From Sphingomonas crocodyli (GTDB lineage: Bacteria; Pseudomonadota; Alphaproteobacteria; Sphingomonadales; Sphingomonadaceae), in the NCBI RefSeq assembly GCF_004005865.1, contig NZ_SACN01000003.1, forward strand, positions 248,001 to 312,000: 64,000 nt of DNA. The letters are read 5' to 3'. How positions within the stretch are numbered: the stretch's first letter is position 1; each line of letters begins with the position of its first letter. A program made the position numbers and the translations under genes. The notes under the pieces were generated by a model. It did not search any database. It was not told the DNA's origin and worked only from the letters and a program-made list of their open reading frames with translations. Positions 32,065 through 39,141 of the stretch are shown piece after piece.

Positions 32065-32957
32065 AAGCGTCCCTGCCGGGCATGGTTGTCGAGCGACTGA
32101 TCGCGTATGAACTCGGCGAGCATTGCGGTTTGATCAGGCGTGAGCGCGTCCGCCGCTGCAAGATGATCGGGTACGGCGTCGCGCAGCAGCACCGACGGGC
32201 ATCGACCCTCATAATTGCCGAGATTGGGCCGGTGCTGGACATAGCCGATCAGCTCGGCCAGCTCGGTGGAGAAGTGGCGAGCGATATGCGGGGGGTAGGC
32301 GAGCCACTGGTTCTCATAGGGCTTGAGCCAGCCAAGGCTGTAGCCGGTGATGAGGCAACGCCGTTCAGTGTCGCTGCAATTGGCGCCAGCGCCATGCAGG
32401 GTCGAACCGAGAAAGCAGATGGCGTCGCCAGGTTCGCATTCGGCGACGATCGGATTGGTACAGCCGGTGTCACGCCCAAGCGGGCCGTGGCTGTTGGGGA
32501 AGATCACTGTCGCGCCATTATCGCGCTCGAAACGCGTGAGCGGCCAGATCACATTGATCAGATATTCGTGGACGCCCTTCGTGCCGTGCCACATATCTTC
32601 GTCACGGTGCGCGAACTGAGCCGGTGCGCCCGGATGGATGGCGATGCCTTGGGTCAGATTGAGCTGAAATCGGTCGCACCACGGTCCGAGCACAGCCTCA
32701 GCCAGCGCCAGGATAGGTGGTGCCTGGACGAGATCCGCCGCATGCGAGGAGCGCCGGAGTACCGATCCGAAGCGCTTTGTCCGTTCCCCATAGAAATGAC
32801 CCTGGCAAAATGGGGTCTCGTCGAAGATCGGATCAAGGTCGCTGGCAAGCTCCATCACCACCGAGACCGGCGCGGCGTTACGGATGATGCAATAGCCGTT
32901 GCGGTTCAATGCGTCGGCCGCGGCCAGCGGGTGGTCCGCCATTGCGAGGCTGGTCAT
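32061..32957 (-). CDS. Phytanoyl-CoA dioxygenase (PhyH) family Fe(II)/2-oxoglutarate oxygenase
   Basis: A 298-residue non-haem iron oxygenase. The facial triad is visible as His117 and Asp119 (FAHRDEDMW) and His188 (STLHGAGANC), with RRCLITGY supplying the 2-oxoglutarate-binding Arg. Overlaps by four bases with both luxI and gntR put it in one operon with them. PhyH genes next to luxI are known in sphingomonads. Here three roles are open: hydroxylation of an acyl chain used for or attached to the AHL, hydroxylation of the lasso peptide, or an unrelated substrate. The sequence alone does not decide. Confidence 0.87.
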   Translation of the reverse strand: MTSLAMADHPLAAADALNRNGYCIIRNAAPVSVVMELASDLDPIFDETPFCQGHFYGERTKRFGSVLRRSSHAADLVQAPPILALAEAVLGPWCDRFQLNLTQGIAIHPGAPAQFAHRDEDMWHGTKGVHEYLINVIWPLTRFERDNGATVIFPNSHGPLGRDTGCTNPIVAECEPGDAICFLGSTLHGAGANCSDTERRCLITGYSLGWLKPYENQWLAYPPHIARHFSTELAELIGYVQHRPNLGNYEGRCPSVLLRDAVPDHLAAADALTPDQTAMLAEFIRDQSLDNHARQGRL

Positions 32958-33583
32958 GCCGCGAACTCCAGATGCAAGGGCCGCAGGGGCGAAGCGTCAG
33001 GCGCTCCGACCGGACGGTAAATCCCGCGTGCGCACAGACGTGCCGGTGTGTCCTGGTCGATGCGTATGTGAAGGGCGGTCAGCCATCCGGTGGCCCCCAA
33101 TATCGGTCGACCGAGCGCCGAGCATTCCCAGCCGAAATTAAGAACTTGCTCGAACCAGTCGAGATTGGCGACACCGGTATAAGCGTCGATTTGCTGCTCC
33201 AGCGCATAATCGACGAGGGCGCTAATCAGCGTATTGCGGGCTTCCCTGCGTTCTGCCGAGCGCTGGTGGCGATCAAGGCAGAAGCGGGTGATCTCGCGCG
33301 TGGAAGGTCCAGTTGGTATCGGGCCTGTGCACAGATGGGGAAACACCGTATCGAGAAGATGAGGACGTTCGGTGGGAAGCAGGCGCGCCGATGCCCGATG
33401 GCGATCGTTGCTTGCCGCGACAATCAGATATTCGGCGTCGCTGGTATCGAACTGGTCGATCTCGTAGCGACCCTCGAGTATGGGCAAATCCCATTTGAGG
33501 AGGTCGACGAAAACCTCTTTACGCGCGGCGAACATAGACCGGAGCGCCCGATCGGAAACTGACGTGGGAAACAGCGTCTGCAT
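32954..33583 (-). CDS. luxI: LuxI-family N-acyl-homoserine lactone synthase
   Basis: A 209-residue AHL synthase. The family-invariant residues are present: Arg21, Phe25, Trp31, Asp43, Asp46, Arg67 (SARLLPT), Glu97 and Arg100 (REITRF). The product chain length cannot be read from sequence. It is first in a luxI-phyH-gntR operon and follows luxR on the same strand after 78 bp. The ribosome site GGAGG, five bases before the ATG, is the 3' arm of a perfect hairpin, suggesting translational control. Confidence 0.93.
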   Translation of the reverse strand: MQTLFPTSVSDRALRSMFAARKEVFVDLLKWDLPILEGRYEIDQFDTSDAEYLIVAASNDRHRASARLLPTERPHLLDTVFPHLCTGPIPTGPSTREITRFCLDRHQRSAERREARNTLISALVDYALEQQIDAYTGVANLDWFEQVLNFGWECSALGRPILGATGWLTALHIRIDQDTPARLCARGIYRPVGAPDASPLRPLHLEFAA

Positions 33584-33585
33584 AA

Positions 33586-33608
33586 GAGCCTCCCTTCAAC
33601 GGAGGCTC
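33586..33608 (-). promoter_or_regulatory. Hairpin occluding the luxI ribosome-binding site
   Basis: A perfect 8-bp stem (GAGCCTCC and GGAGGCTC) with a 7-base loop ends two bases before the luxI ATG. On the luxI transcript the 3' arm contains the GGAGG ribosome site, so folding would hide it. No other ribosome site is available. Confidence 0.7.
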
Positions 33609-33630
33609 AATGTCGGCCTTGGAAGCATTG

Positions 33631-33658
33631 CCCCAAATACCAAGAAATGGGGGGGGGG
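33631..33658 (-). promoter_or_regulatory. Lux-box-like dyad with a ten-G tract between luxR and luxI
   Basis: The dyad CCCCA (33631-33635) / TGGGG (33648-33652) spans 22 bp, the size of a lux box, and runs into a tract of ten G (33649-33658). It lies 48-75 bp before the luxI ATG, where LuxR activation would be expected. The homopolymer could vary in length by slippage. Confidence 0.45.
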
Positions 33659-33661
33659 TAA

Positions 33662-34411
33662 TCAGAAACGCCTGCGGATGATGTCGGCGAACGAGAAAAG
33701 ACCATCGAACAATGCGCGGACCACCAGCGACGTTCGTTTTTCCACGTCGTATCGCTCACGCGCCATTTTCAGATGCTGCACAACAGTATCGTGCCTGATG
33801 CCAAGGATCTTGGAGACTTCCCAATCCGACTTGCCCCTGGCGACCCATAAAACACAATCTCTTTGACGCTCGGTGAGGGCGTGGGTGGGTGGCGCCCGCC
33901 GGTCATTCTGCAATCGCCGCGCCGCTTCGAAAGCGAATGTGCCGATCAACTGCGCGGTGCCGAACTGATGGCAGGGAAAGACTTCGCCGGGGCGCAGGGC
34001 AAATGTGCAGGATCCGCTGACCTCCCCCGGTATATTGGCCGGTACCGTCATCCCATCGCCGATGCCGTGCCGGTGCCCGCGCTCAAGGGTCATGCGGTCG
34101 GTTTCCGATAGTGCGATCAGATCTCCGAGATTCGACCAGGCGAAGCCCGCGACGGTGCGCTCGCTGGCCCGCCGCACCGGATCGATGCTCCCCAACGTGC
34201 GCTCGTCATATTCATCGACCCAGCCGGCGGGGTAATTATGCGACCGAATATCCGGTGCGAGCGCCCGGCTTCTGTCCAGATGTCGTGACAGGGCGAAATG
34301 GTGAAAGCTCATGTCGTGGGTTGCGCGTTCGAGTGCTTCGTGAAGATTCGCTTCGTCGAGCCGGCCGGTCAGCTGGCTTACGAAGGAATCCACAAGCTTC
34401 ATGCGGCTCAT
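33662..34411 (-). CDS. luxR: LuxR-family quorum-sensing regulator
   Basis: A 249-residue regulator. The autoinducer-binding domain (about 20-170) contains the conserved pattern HNYPAGWVDEYDE...IDPVRR...FAWSNL and later FPCHQFGTAQL. The C-terminal GerE-type HTH is LTERQRDCVLWVARGKSDWEVSKILGIRHDTVVQHLKMARERYDV. It is in tandem with luxI on the same strand, with luxR upstream. The start ATG at 34411 has no strong ribosome site; an internal Met is possible. The partner signal is presumably the AHL made by the adjacent LuxI. Confidence 0.9.
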   Translation of the reverse strand: MSRMKLVDSFVSQLTGRLDEANLHEALERATHDMSFHHFALSRHLDRSRALAPDIRSHNYPAGWVDEYDERTLGSIDPVRRASERTVAGFAWSNLGDLIALSETDRMTLERGHRHGIGDGMTVPANIPGEVSGSCTFALRPGEVFPCHQFGTAQLIGTFAFEAARRLQNDRRAPPTHALTERQRDCVLWVARGKSDWEVSKILGIRHDTVVQHLKMARERYDVEKRTSLVVRALFDGLFSFADIIRRRF

Positions 34412-34749
34412 GGTCGCCCGTATCGACCACCTGTCGCGCGCCCAGTCACAGCGCAGGCAATCGCCTTTTTGGGGGTGGGCAAGCCGGTTTCACCTCGGCG
34501 CGCTCCGCCCGGTTCAGTCAGGTGCGGGCGACCATCATCGGTAATAACAGCAGCATTCAAGCCTTGATTTGAGCCAATTCGGCGCGATTGGTCATGAATT
34601 GCGGATGACGACGATTGCACAATATCAATATTTGATCGGACTACTTGTAGCGATGCAATTCGCTCATCCTTCCTACGCGTGACACTTCACCCCAAGGGTA
34701 AAGTGTCACGGGCGATAATATCGAACATCGCCCGACTGGAGGGATTCAC
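34412..34749. promoter_or_regulatory. Two large palindromes before the 34779 gene
   Basis: In the 367-bp divergent gap between luxR and 34779, a near-perfect 33-bp palindrome at 34678-34710 has arms CGTGACACTT and AAGTGTCACG and inner ACCC/GGGT. It is followed directly by a second inverted repeat at 34710-34733 (GGGCGAT and ATCGCCC). These are probably operators for a plasmid regulator, possibly the 34779 protein itself. The remainder (34412-34677) holds no recognised gene. Confidence 0.6.
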
Positions 34750-34845
34750 ATGGCGAACAACCATGCTAGATTCCTGCTATGTTCCAGACAGATCTTTTTG
34801 CCGGACATGCTGATCGCAATGACGCGCTCGGGCTGCCAGGTCTGA
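34750..34845 (+). CDS. Possible 31-residue leader ORF overlapping the next gene
   Basis: An ATG at 34750 follows GGAGGG with ideal spacing and opens a 31-codon frame (MANNHARFLL...) that overlaps the start of the 34779 gene in another frame. The downstream ATG has no ribosome site of its own, so this frame may couple translation. The peptide has no recognisable family. Confidence 0.35.
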   Translation: MANNHARFLLCSRQIFLPDMLIAMTRSGCQV

Positions 34846-35309
34846 TCGAGCGGATCGCGGGCGTTTCGCAACGCCCGCGCTACTCCTTGATGGTCCTGCA
34901 CCTGATCGCTCAGGCCGCCGACGCGCGCGGCAGAGCGGGCCCTTATGTCCTTGAGGATGATCGGCGCGTGCCGATCCGAGACTGGCTGTGCGATGCGCTC
35001 GTACCGATGGCGCAGCGCGATGCCCGGCGCCTCGCGATCGTGGCACAAGTCCGTGCCGAACTCGAGAATGCCGGCCGGCTTCCCGCCGATGCGGTAGAGG
35101 GAGATCGCCTGGTCGATGCCGAAGTGCGCTTGCGTGTCCTGAAGGCGGGCCGGTGCAATGTCAGCCGTGCTGTTTCGGACCTGGTGCAGGCTGGCCTGGT
35201 AAGGCGACATTATCAGGGCGAACGCGTCGACCACCATAACCGGGGTGCGCAACGCGAAGCCGTCTACACGATCACTGAAAGTGCGCGTCCTGCCTTGCGG
35301 CTGGGCTAA
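34779..35309 (+). CDS. Hypothetical protein with winged-helix-like C-terminus
   Basis: A 176-residue, mostly helical protein. The C-terminal part (RCNVSRAVSDLVQAGLVRRHYQGERVDHHNRGAQREAVYTI) resembles a winged helix of MarR/replication-regulator type. The first half (RYSLMVLHLIAQAADARGRAG...) may dimerise. It is preceded by two large palindromes at 34678-34733, which would suit an autoregulator. Related proteins occur as unnamed genes on sphingomonad plasmids. Start uncertain because the best ribosome site belongs to an overlapping 31-codon frame. Confidence 0.6.
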   Translation: MFQTDLFAGHADRNDALGLPGLIERIAGVSQRPRYSLMVLHLIAQAADARGRAGPYVLEDDRRVPIRDWLCDALVPMAQRDARRLAIVAQVRAELENAGRLPADAVEGDRLVDAEVRLRVLKAGRCNVSRAVSDLVQAGLVRRHYQGERVDHHNRGAQREAVYTITESARPALRLG

Positions 35310-35344
35310 GGGTTCAAGGCGTTCGCACCGGCTTTTGTCGCCGG

Positions 35345-35866
35345 TCACAGTGCCAGTTTGGTCTGGACCGGCTTGGCGCCAATCTCCTGTATCACGAAGA
35401 TGCGTGGCGGGGGGGTGACGAGAAGCTCGTCATCCGCGGCCGTGGCATCAAGCCATTGCATCACCTGGCGCCGCTGGATGATCGCGCCATGCCGTTCCTG
35501 ATAGAGCGACACTTCATGGTTCGCATCGACCGTGATGACGCGATAGCTCAGGGGCCAGCCCGCCATAGGAGGTTCCCAGACGCCGGCGAGATAGAAAAAG
35601 TTGCCTGTGTCGAGCGTCACCCGATATTGCTTCTTGCCGTCCCGCACGATGAATTCCGACGCCGGAATAAGACACCGGTAGCTTGGGAAGGCCTGTCCTT
35701 CCGAGCGGATGAACCCAAAGCTGGCACCAGCGGCAAATCTGGGATTACTGCCCCACATCGCCTCGACCATTTCGATTTCTTGACTATCGTCAGGATTACG
35801 CCGGATGATCGCCCGACGATCGCCGAGCGGCGCGTTGCAATCAAAAGGGGTTGCCACCGAATCCAC
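35345..35866 (-). pseudogene. SRAP-family protein lacking the catalytic Cys2 (probable remnant)
   Basis: A 173-residue frame related to SOS-response-associated peptidases (SRAP/YedK/HMCES), which crosslink to abasic sites through Cys2. The middle and end match the family (MWGSNPRF...SYRCLIPASEFIV; FFYLAGVWEPPM; YQERHGAIIQRRQVMQWLD). The first ~30 residues, including the Met-Cys start, are missing, and upstream codons in this frame show no replacement. The GTG start has no ribosome site. It is divergent from an intact SRAP gene 50 bp away. Probably inactive, although a Cys-less SRAP-like regulator is conceivable. Confidence 0.65.
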
Positions 35867-35871
35867 ATTCA

Positions 35872-35886
35872 GAACATAAGAAGAAC
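35872..35886 (+). promoter_or_regulatory. LexA (SOS) box upstream of the SRAP gene
   Basis: GAAC-ATAAGAA-GAAC is a perfect match to the alphaproteobacterial LexA direct repeat GAAC-N7-GAAC. It is 31 bp before the intact SRAP start. Confidence 0.8.
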
Positions 35887-35916
35887 AAGAACGGGAAGCA
35901 AGTCGGAGCGAGAGGG

Positions 35917-36546
35917 ATGTGCAACGACTACCGGCTCGAGGTCGATATCGCTACGATCGCCGAGGATTTTGACGATCTCAAGATCAGGATCTCGATGCCT
36001 GAAGGAGTGCCCAATGTGCCGGCGCGCGAAGATATCAGGATCACTGACACCGCGCCGATCGTGCGCGGTGTCGATCGGGCGCGAGGCTTAGGCGAACTCG
36101 TCAACCGTCGCTGGAGTTGGCCTGGGCCGACCGGAAAGCCGGTCCACAATTTCAGGACAGAAGGACGCGAGTTCTCATCAAAGCGCTGCCTGATCCTCGC
36201 CGATGGCTTCTATGAGTTCACAAAATCCGAGGATCGCAAGCAGCGTCTGAAAGACAAGTGGCTGTTCACGCTGAAGGAGCATCGCTGGTTCTGTATCGCC
36301 GGCATTTGGCGATCGCATCCCGATGTCGGCGAGGCATTCACAATGCTGACGACTGAGGCGGGCGAGGATATCGCGCCTTATCATCATCGTCAGATCATCC
36401 CATTGCCGCGTAATCGGTGGGCCGACTGGCTCGATCCCGCGGTTCCGGCAGTGGATGTGCTGGGCCATCTGCCCAAGGCCAGTTTGACTGTAACGCGCGT
36501 GTTTCCGCCGCCCGCGCCCGCGGCGCAATCCATCCTGGCGCTGTAG
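35917..36546 (+). CDS. SRAP-family DNA-protein crosslink protein (YedK/HMCES-like)
   Basis: A 209-residue protein protecting abasic sites in single-stranded DNA. After removal of Met1, Cys2 (MCNDYR) becomes the crosslinking residue. Further family residues are the Asn in PVHNFRTEGREF, Glu in DGFYEFTKS and His in PYHHRQI. GAGAGGG precedes the ATG. A LexA box lies at 35872-35886, so it should be induced by DNA damage, in keeping with the neighbouring imuA-imuB-dnaE2 genes. The remnant SRAP gene is divergent. Confidence 0.87.
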   Translation: MCNDYRLEVDIATIAEDFDDLKIRISMPEGVPNVPAREDIRITDTAPIVRGVDRARGLGELVNRRWSWPGPTGKPVHNFRTEGREFSSKRCLILADGFYEFTKSEDRKQRLKDKWLFTLKEHRWFCIAGIWRSHPDVGEAFTMLTTEAGEDIAPYHHRQIIPLPRNRWADWLDPAVPAVDVLGHLPKASLTVTRVFPPPAPAAQSILAL

Positions 36547-36594
36547 TTTTACAAAGGGTGCACGAGGGCCCTTGACGCAGGACCATGCCGGGCG

Positions 36595-36609
36595 GAACAT
36601 TAAGGGAAC
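36595..36609 (+). promoter_or_regulatory. LexA (SOS) box upstream of imuA
   Basis: GAAC-ATTAAGG-GAAC is a perfect GAAC-N7-GAAC direct repeat, 20 bp before the imuA ATG. It indicates LexA control of the mutagenesis cassette. Confidence 0.85.
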
Positions 36610-36629
36610 AAACGAGTCGATTCTGACCT

Positions 36630-37406
36630 ATGCTTCCTATGCCCCATTCCAACGAGCGGATGCGTTCCGAACAGATCACAGCACTTCGCGCCGAGCTGGC
36701 ACAGGTGCGTGAAGGTCGAGGCCCGGCCCTTGGCTTCGGTATTCCGGAGGTGGACGATCGCCTCGCCGATCACGGACTTGATGGCGCGGGCCTCCACGAG
36801 ATTACAGCGGCGACGGCCAACCTGACAGACGACGCTGCCGCTACGCTGTTTGCGGCCGGAATTGCGGCACGTTTCGCAAATGCGCCGGGCTTCACCGTCC
36901 TATGGGCACTTAGTCGCTTCGATCTTTATGCCCCTGGTCTCGAACAGGTCGGGCTTGGTCCTGATAAGATCCTGTACGCCCAGGGCCGCAAGGATGCCGA
37001 CGTGCTCGCACTGGCCGAAGACGGTCTTCGCGACGGATCGCTTGCCTGCGTCATCGCCGAGGTAAAAACGGCCGACCAGACCGCCACGCGGCGGCTTCAG
37101 CTTGCAGCTTCGGATGGGCGCACGCCGATGCTGCTCTATCGTCGCCACCGAATGCGCGAGCGATGTCCGCTCGCGCAACCATCGTCGGCAATGACCCGCT
37201 GGCGAATAGGCTGTGCTCCATCGGCGCCGCTACCCCACGCAGGCCTCGGACGCGCGCGCTGGTCGGTCGAGCTGGTTCGCCAGCGGGGTGGCAATCCTTT
37301 TTCTCTTGAGCTGGAGGCGTGCGATGACACGGGTTGCCTCGCTCTGCCTTGCCCTTCTGCCGATCGAGCGGTTGCGACAGGCGGAGCGGTCCGTCAGGCC
37401 GCGTGA
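36630..37406 (+). CDS. imuA: ImuA (SOS mutagenesis RecA-like protein)
   Basis: A 258-residue RecA/SulA-related protein of the ImuA group. Recognisable stretches are LGFGIPEVDDRLADHGLDGAGLHEITAATANLTDDAAATLFAAGIAAR, where a Walker A would sit in RecA but is degenerate, and the ARLQLAA-like TRRLQLAASDGRTPMLLYRRH. The C-terminus ([31 protein letters not shown]) matches the ImuA end. It assists ImuB and DnaE2 in translesion synthesis. Its last 83 bases overlap imuB in another frame. Confidence 0.87.
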   Translation: MLPMPHSNERMRSEQITALRAELAQVREGRGPALGFGIPEVDDRLADHGLDGAGLHEITAATANLTDDAAATLFAAGIAARFANAPGFTVLWALSRFDLYAPGLEQVGLGPDKILYAQGRKDADVLALAEDGLRDGSLACVIAEVKTADQTATRRLQLAASDGRTPMLLYRRHRMRERCPLAQPSSAMTRWRIGCAPSAPLPHAGLGRARWSVELVRQRGGNPFSLELEACDDTGCLALPCPSADRAVATGGAVRQAA

Positions 37407-39141
37407 CGTCCAGCCGGTCGACCTCAGTCCACGCCTCCCCGGCGCCATCGACGATAATCCCGGTGCCTGCTCGGTCCCTCGCGGAGGCGGCTGGCGGCCG
37501 GGTGCGCGGTGGGCGCGTGATGAGCAGCTGGGCGATCGGCCGACATCAGAACAGATCGATGCGTTGCCATCGCATCAGCGTCCGACGATGCGGGTGCTCG
37601 GCAGACGCAGCGAAGCGGCCGGCCACCCGTTTCGCGCGATGCCATCGGACGACGGCGCACCCCCGTCTGCACCGCTGCTCGCGTCGAACTGGCCCAGTCC
37701 TCAACAGCGACCGACCATCCTCGTCCTGCGGACCGGTCAACGCGATGTCGTTACGTCGGTCTGTCCGCTGGCCGCTACGCTGGGTCTGCGGCCCGGCATG
37801 GCGGCTGCGCATGCCCGGGCACTCGTCGCCGATCTCGATGTCCGCGATGCCGAGCCGGATGCTGATCGCGCCTGGCTCGATCGGCTCGCGCTTCACGCCG
37901 TCGCACATTGGACCCCGACGGCATCGGTCAGCGGCCCCGATGGACTGTGGCTCGACCTCTCCGGGGCGGCTCATCTATTTGGGGGAGAAGAACGCTTTTG
38001 TCGGCGTTTGCTGCGCTTTTTGAGACGCATCGGCTTCACAGCGACGATCGCCATCGCGGGCACGCCGGGAGCGGCCCACGCTCTGGCCCGCTTCGTCGGG
38101 GCGTCGATGGTCATCCTGCCCCCTGGATGCGAGACCGAAGCGATCGCCGATCTGCCGCTGATGGCTCTGCGCCTCCAGCCCGAAGCGCTGGAGGCAGCGG
38201 CCCGCTTTGGGCTGGAGCGCATCGCCGATCTCTATCCAATGGCGCGGGGACCGTTGGCCCGACGTCTGGGCATATCCACTGTCGAGCGCCTGGACCAGGC
38301 GCGGGGCACGCTCGCCGAGCCCATCATGCCTGTCGTGCCGTTCGAAGCGCCGCGCGTTGAACGACGCCTGCTCGAACCGATTGGCACAGCCGAGGCCATC
38401 AACCAGGTGATCGGCGACCTTGTCGATGATCTGGTGAGTGTGCTGCAGGCACGTGGGTTGGGCCTGCGGACTGCTATTCTCAAATGCCGCGTCGTCGACC
38501 GCAGCGATCAGCGCGTGGCCATCGGAACGGCTCGCGCCACCCGCGATCCAAGGCATCTCAAGCGGATGTTCGCGATGCGGGTCGAGCGCATCGATCCGGG
38601 TCTGGGGATTGAGGCGATGAGCCTGATCGTTCCGCGGGTCGAGGATCTGGGGGCAGAGGCGCTCTTGGCATCGTTCGGGGACCGTGAGCGCCCCCGCGAT
38701 ATCGCGCCACTTGTCGATCAGCTCGGTGGCCGTGTCGGCCCCGACGCACTGTTCCGTGTCGGGGCGGTCGAGAGTGACGTGCCGGAACGCGGTGTGCGGC
38801 GACTGAATCCGACTGCGATGCCGGTTGGGTGGCCTGGCTGGAAGCGTCCGGCTCGTCTGCTCAACCGGCCGGAACCGCTTGCGCATGTTGTCGCCCTGCT
38901 GCCCGATCATCCGCCGCGGCGCTTCAACTGGCGGGGCACGGCCTATCACGTCGTAGCGGGTGACGGCCCCGAGCGCATTCATGGCGAATGGTGGCGACGA
39001 CCCGGCGAATTGTGGGCGGTGCGCGACTATTTCCGGGTCGAGGCCGAAGGGGGTGCGCGCTTCTGGATCTTCAGGCGCGGCGATGGCGTCGACGCGCCGA
39101 CCGGAGATCTTAGCTGGTACATGCACGGACTGTTCGGCTGA
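37324..39141 (+). CDS. imuB: ImuB (Y-family polymerase-like, catalytically inactive hub)
   Basis: A 605-residue Y-family-like protein. ImuB proteins lack the polymerase carboxylates and act as a hub linking the beta clamp, ImuA and DnaE2. The Y-family frame is visible in [64 protein letters not shown] and the C-terminal [28 protein letters not shown]...[29 protein letters not shown]. The ATG follows GGAGG with correct spacing. An insertion near residues 35-100 (Arg/Pro-rich) is longer than I would expect. The stop shares a base with the dnaE2 start (TGATG). Confidence 0.88.
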   Translation: MTRVASLCLALLPIERLRQAERSVRPRDVQPVDLSPRLPGAIDDNPGACSVPRGGGWRPGARWARDEQLGDRPTSEQIDALPSHQRPTMRVLGRRSEAAGHPFRAMPSDDGAPPSAPLLASNWPSPQQRPTILVLRTGQRDVVTSVCPLAATLGLRPGMAAAHARALVADLDVRDAEPDADRAWLDRLALHAVAHWTPTASVSGPDGLWLDLSGAAHLFGGEERFCRRLLRFLRRIGFTATIAIAGTPGAAHALARFVGASMVILPPGCETEAIADLPLMALRLQPEALEAAARFGLERIADLYPMARGPLARRLGISTVERLDQARGTLAEPIMPVVPFEAPRVERRLLEPIGTAEAINQVIGDLVDDLVSVLQARGLGLRTAILKCRVVDRSDQRVAIGTARATRDPRHLKRMFAMRVERIDPGLGIEAMSLIVPRVEDLGAEALLASFGDRERPRDIAPLVDQLGGRVGPDALFRVGAVESDVPERGVRRLNPTAMPVGWPGWKRPARLLNRPEPLAHVVALLPDHPPRRFNWRGTAYHVVAGDGPERIHGEWWRRPGELWAVRDYFRVEAEGGARFWIFRRGDGVDAPTGDLSWYMHGLFG

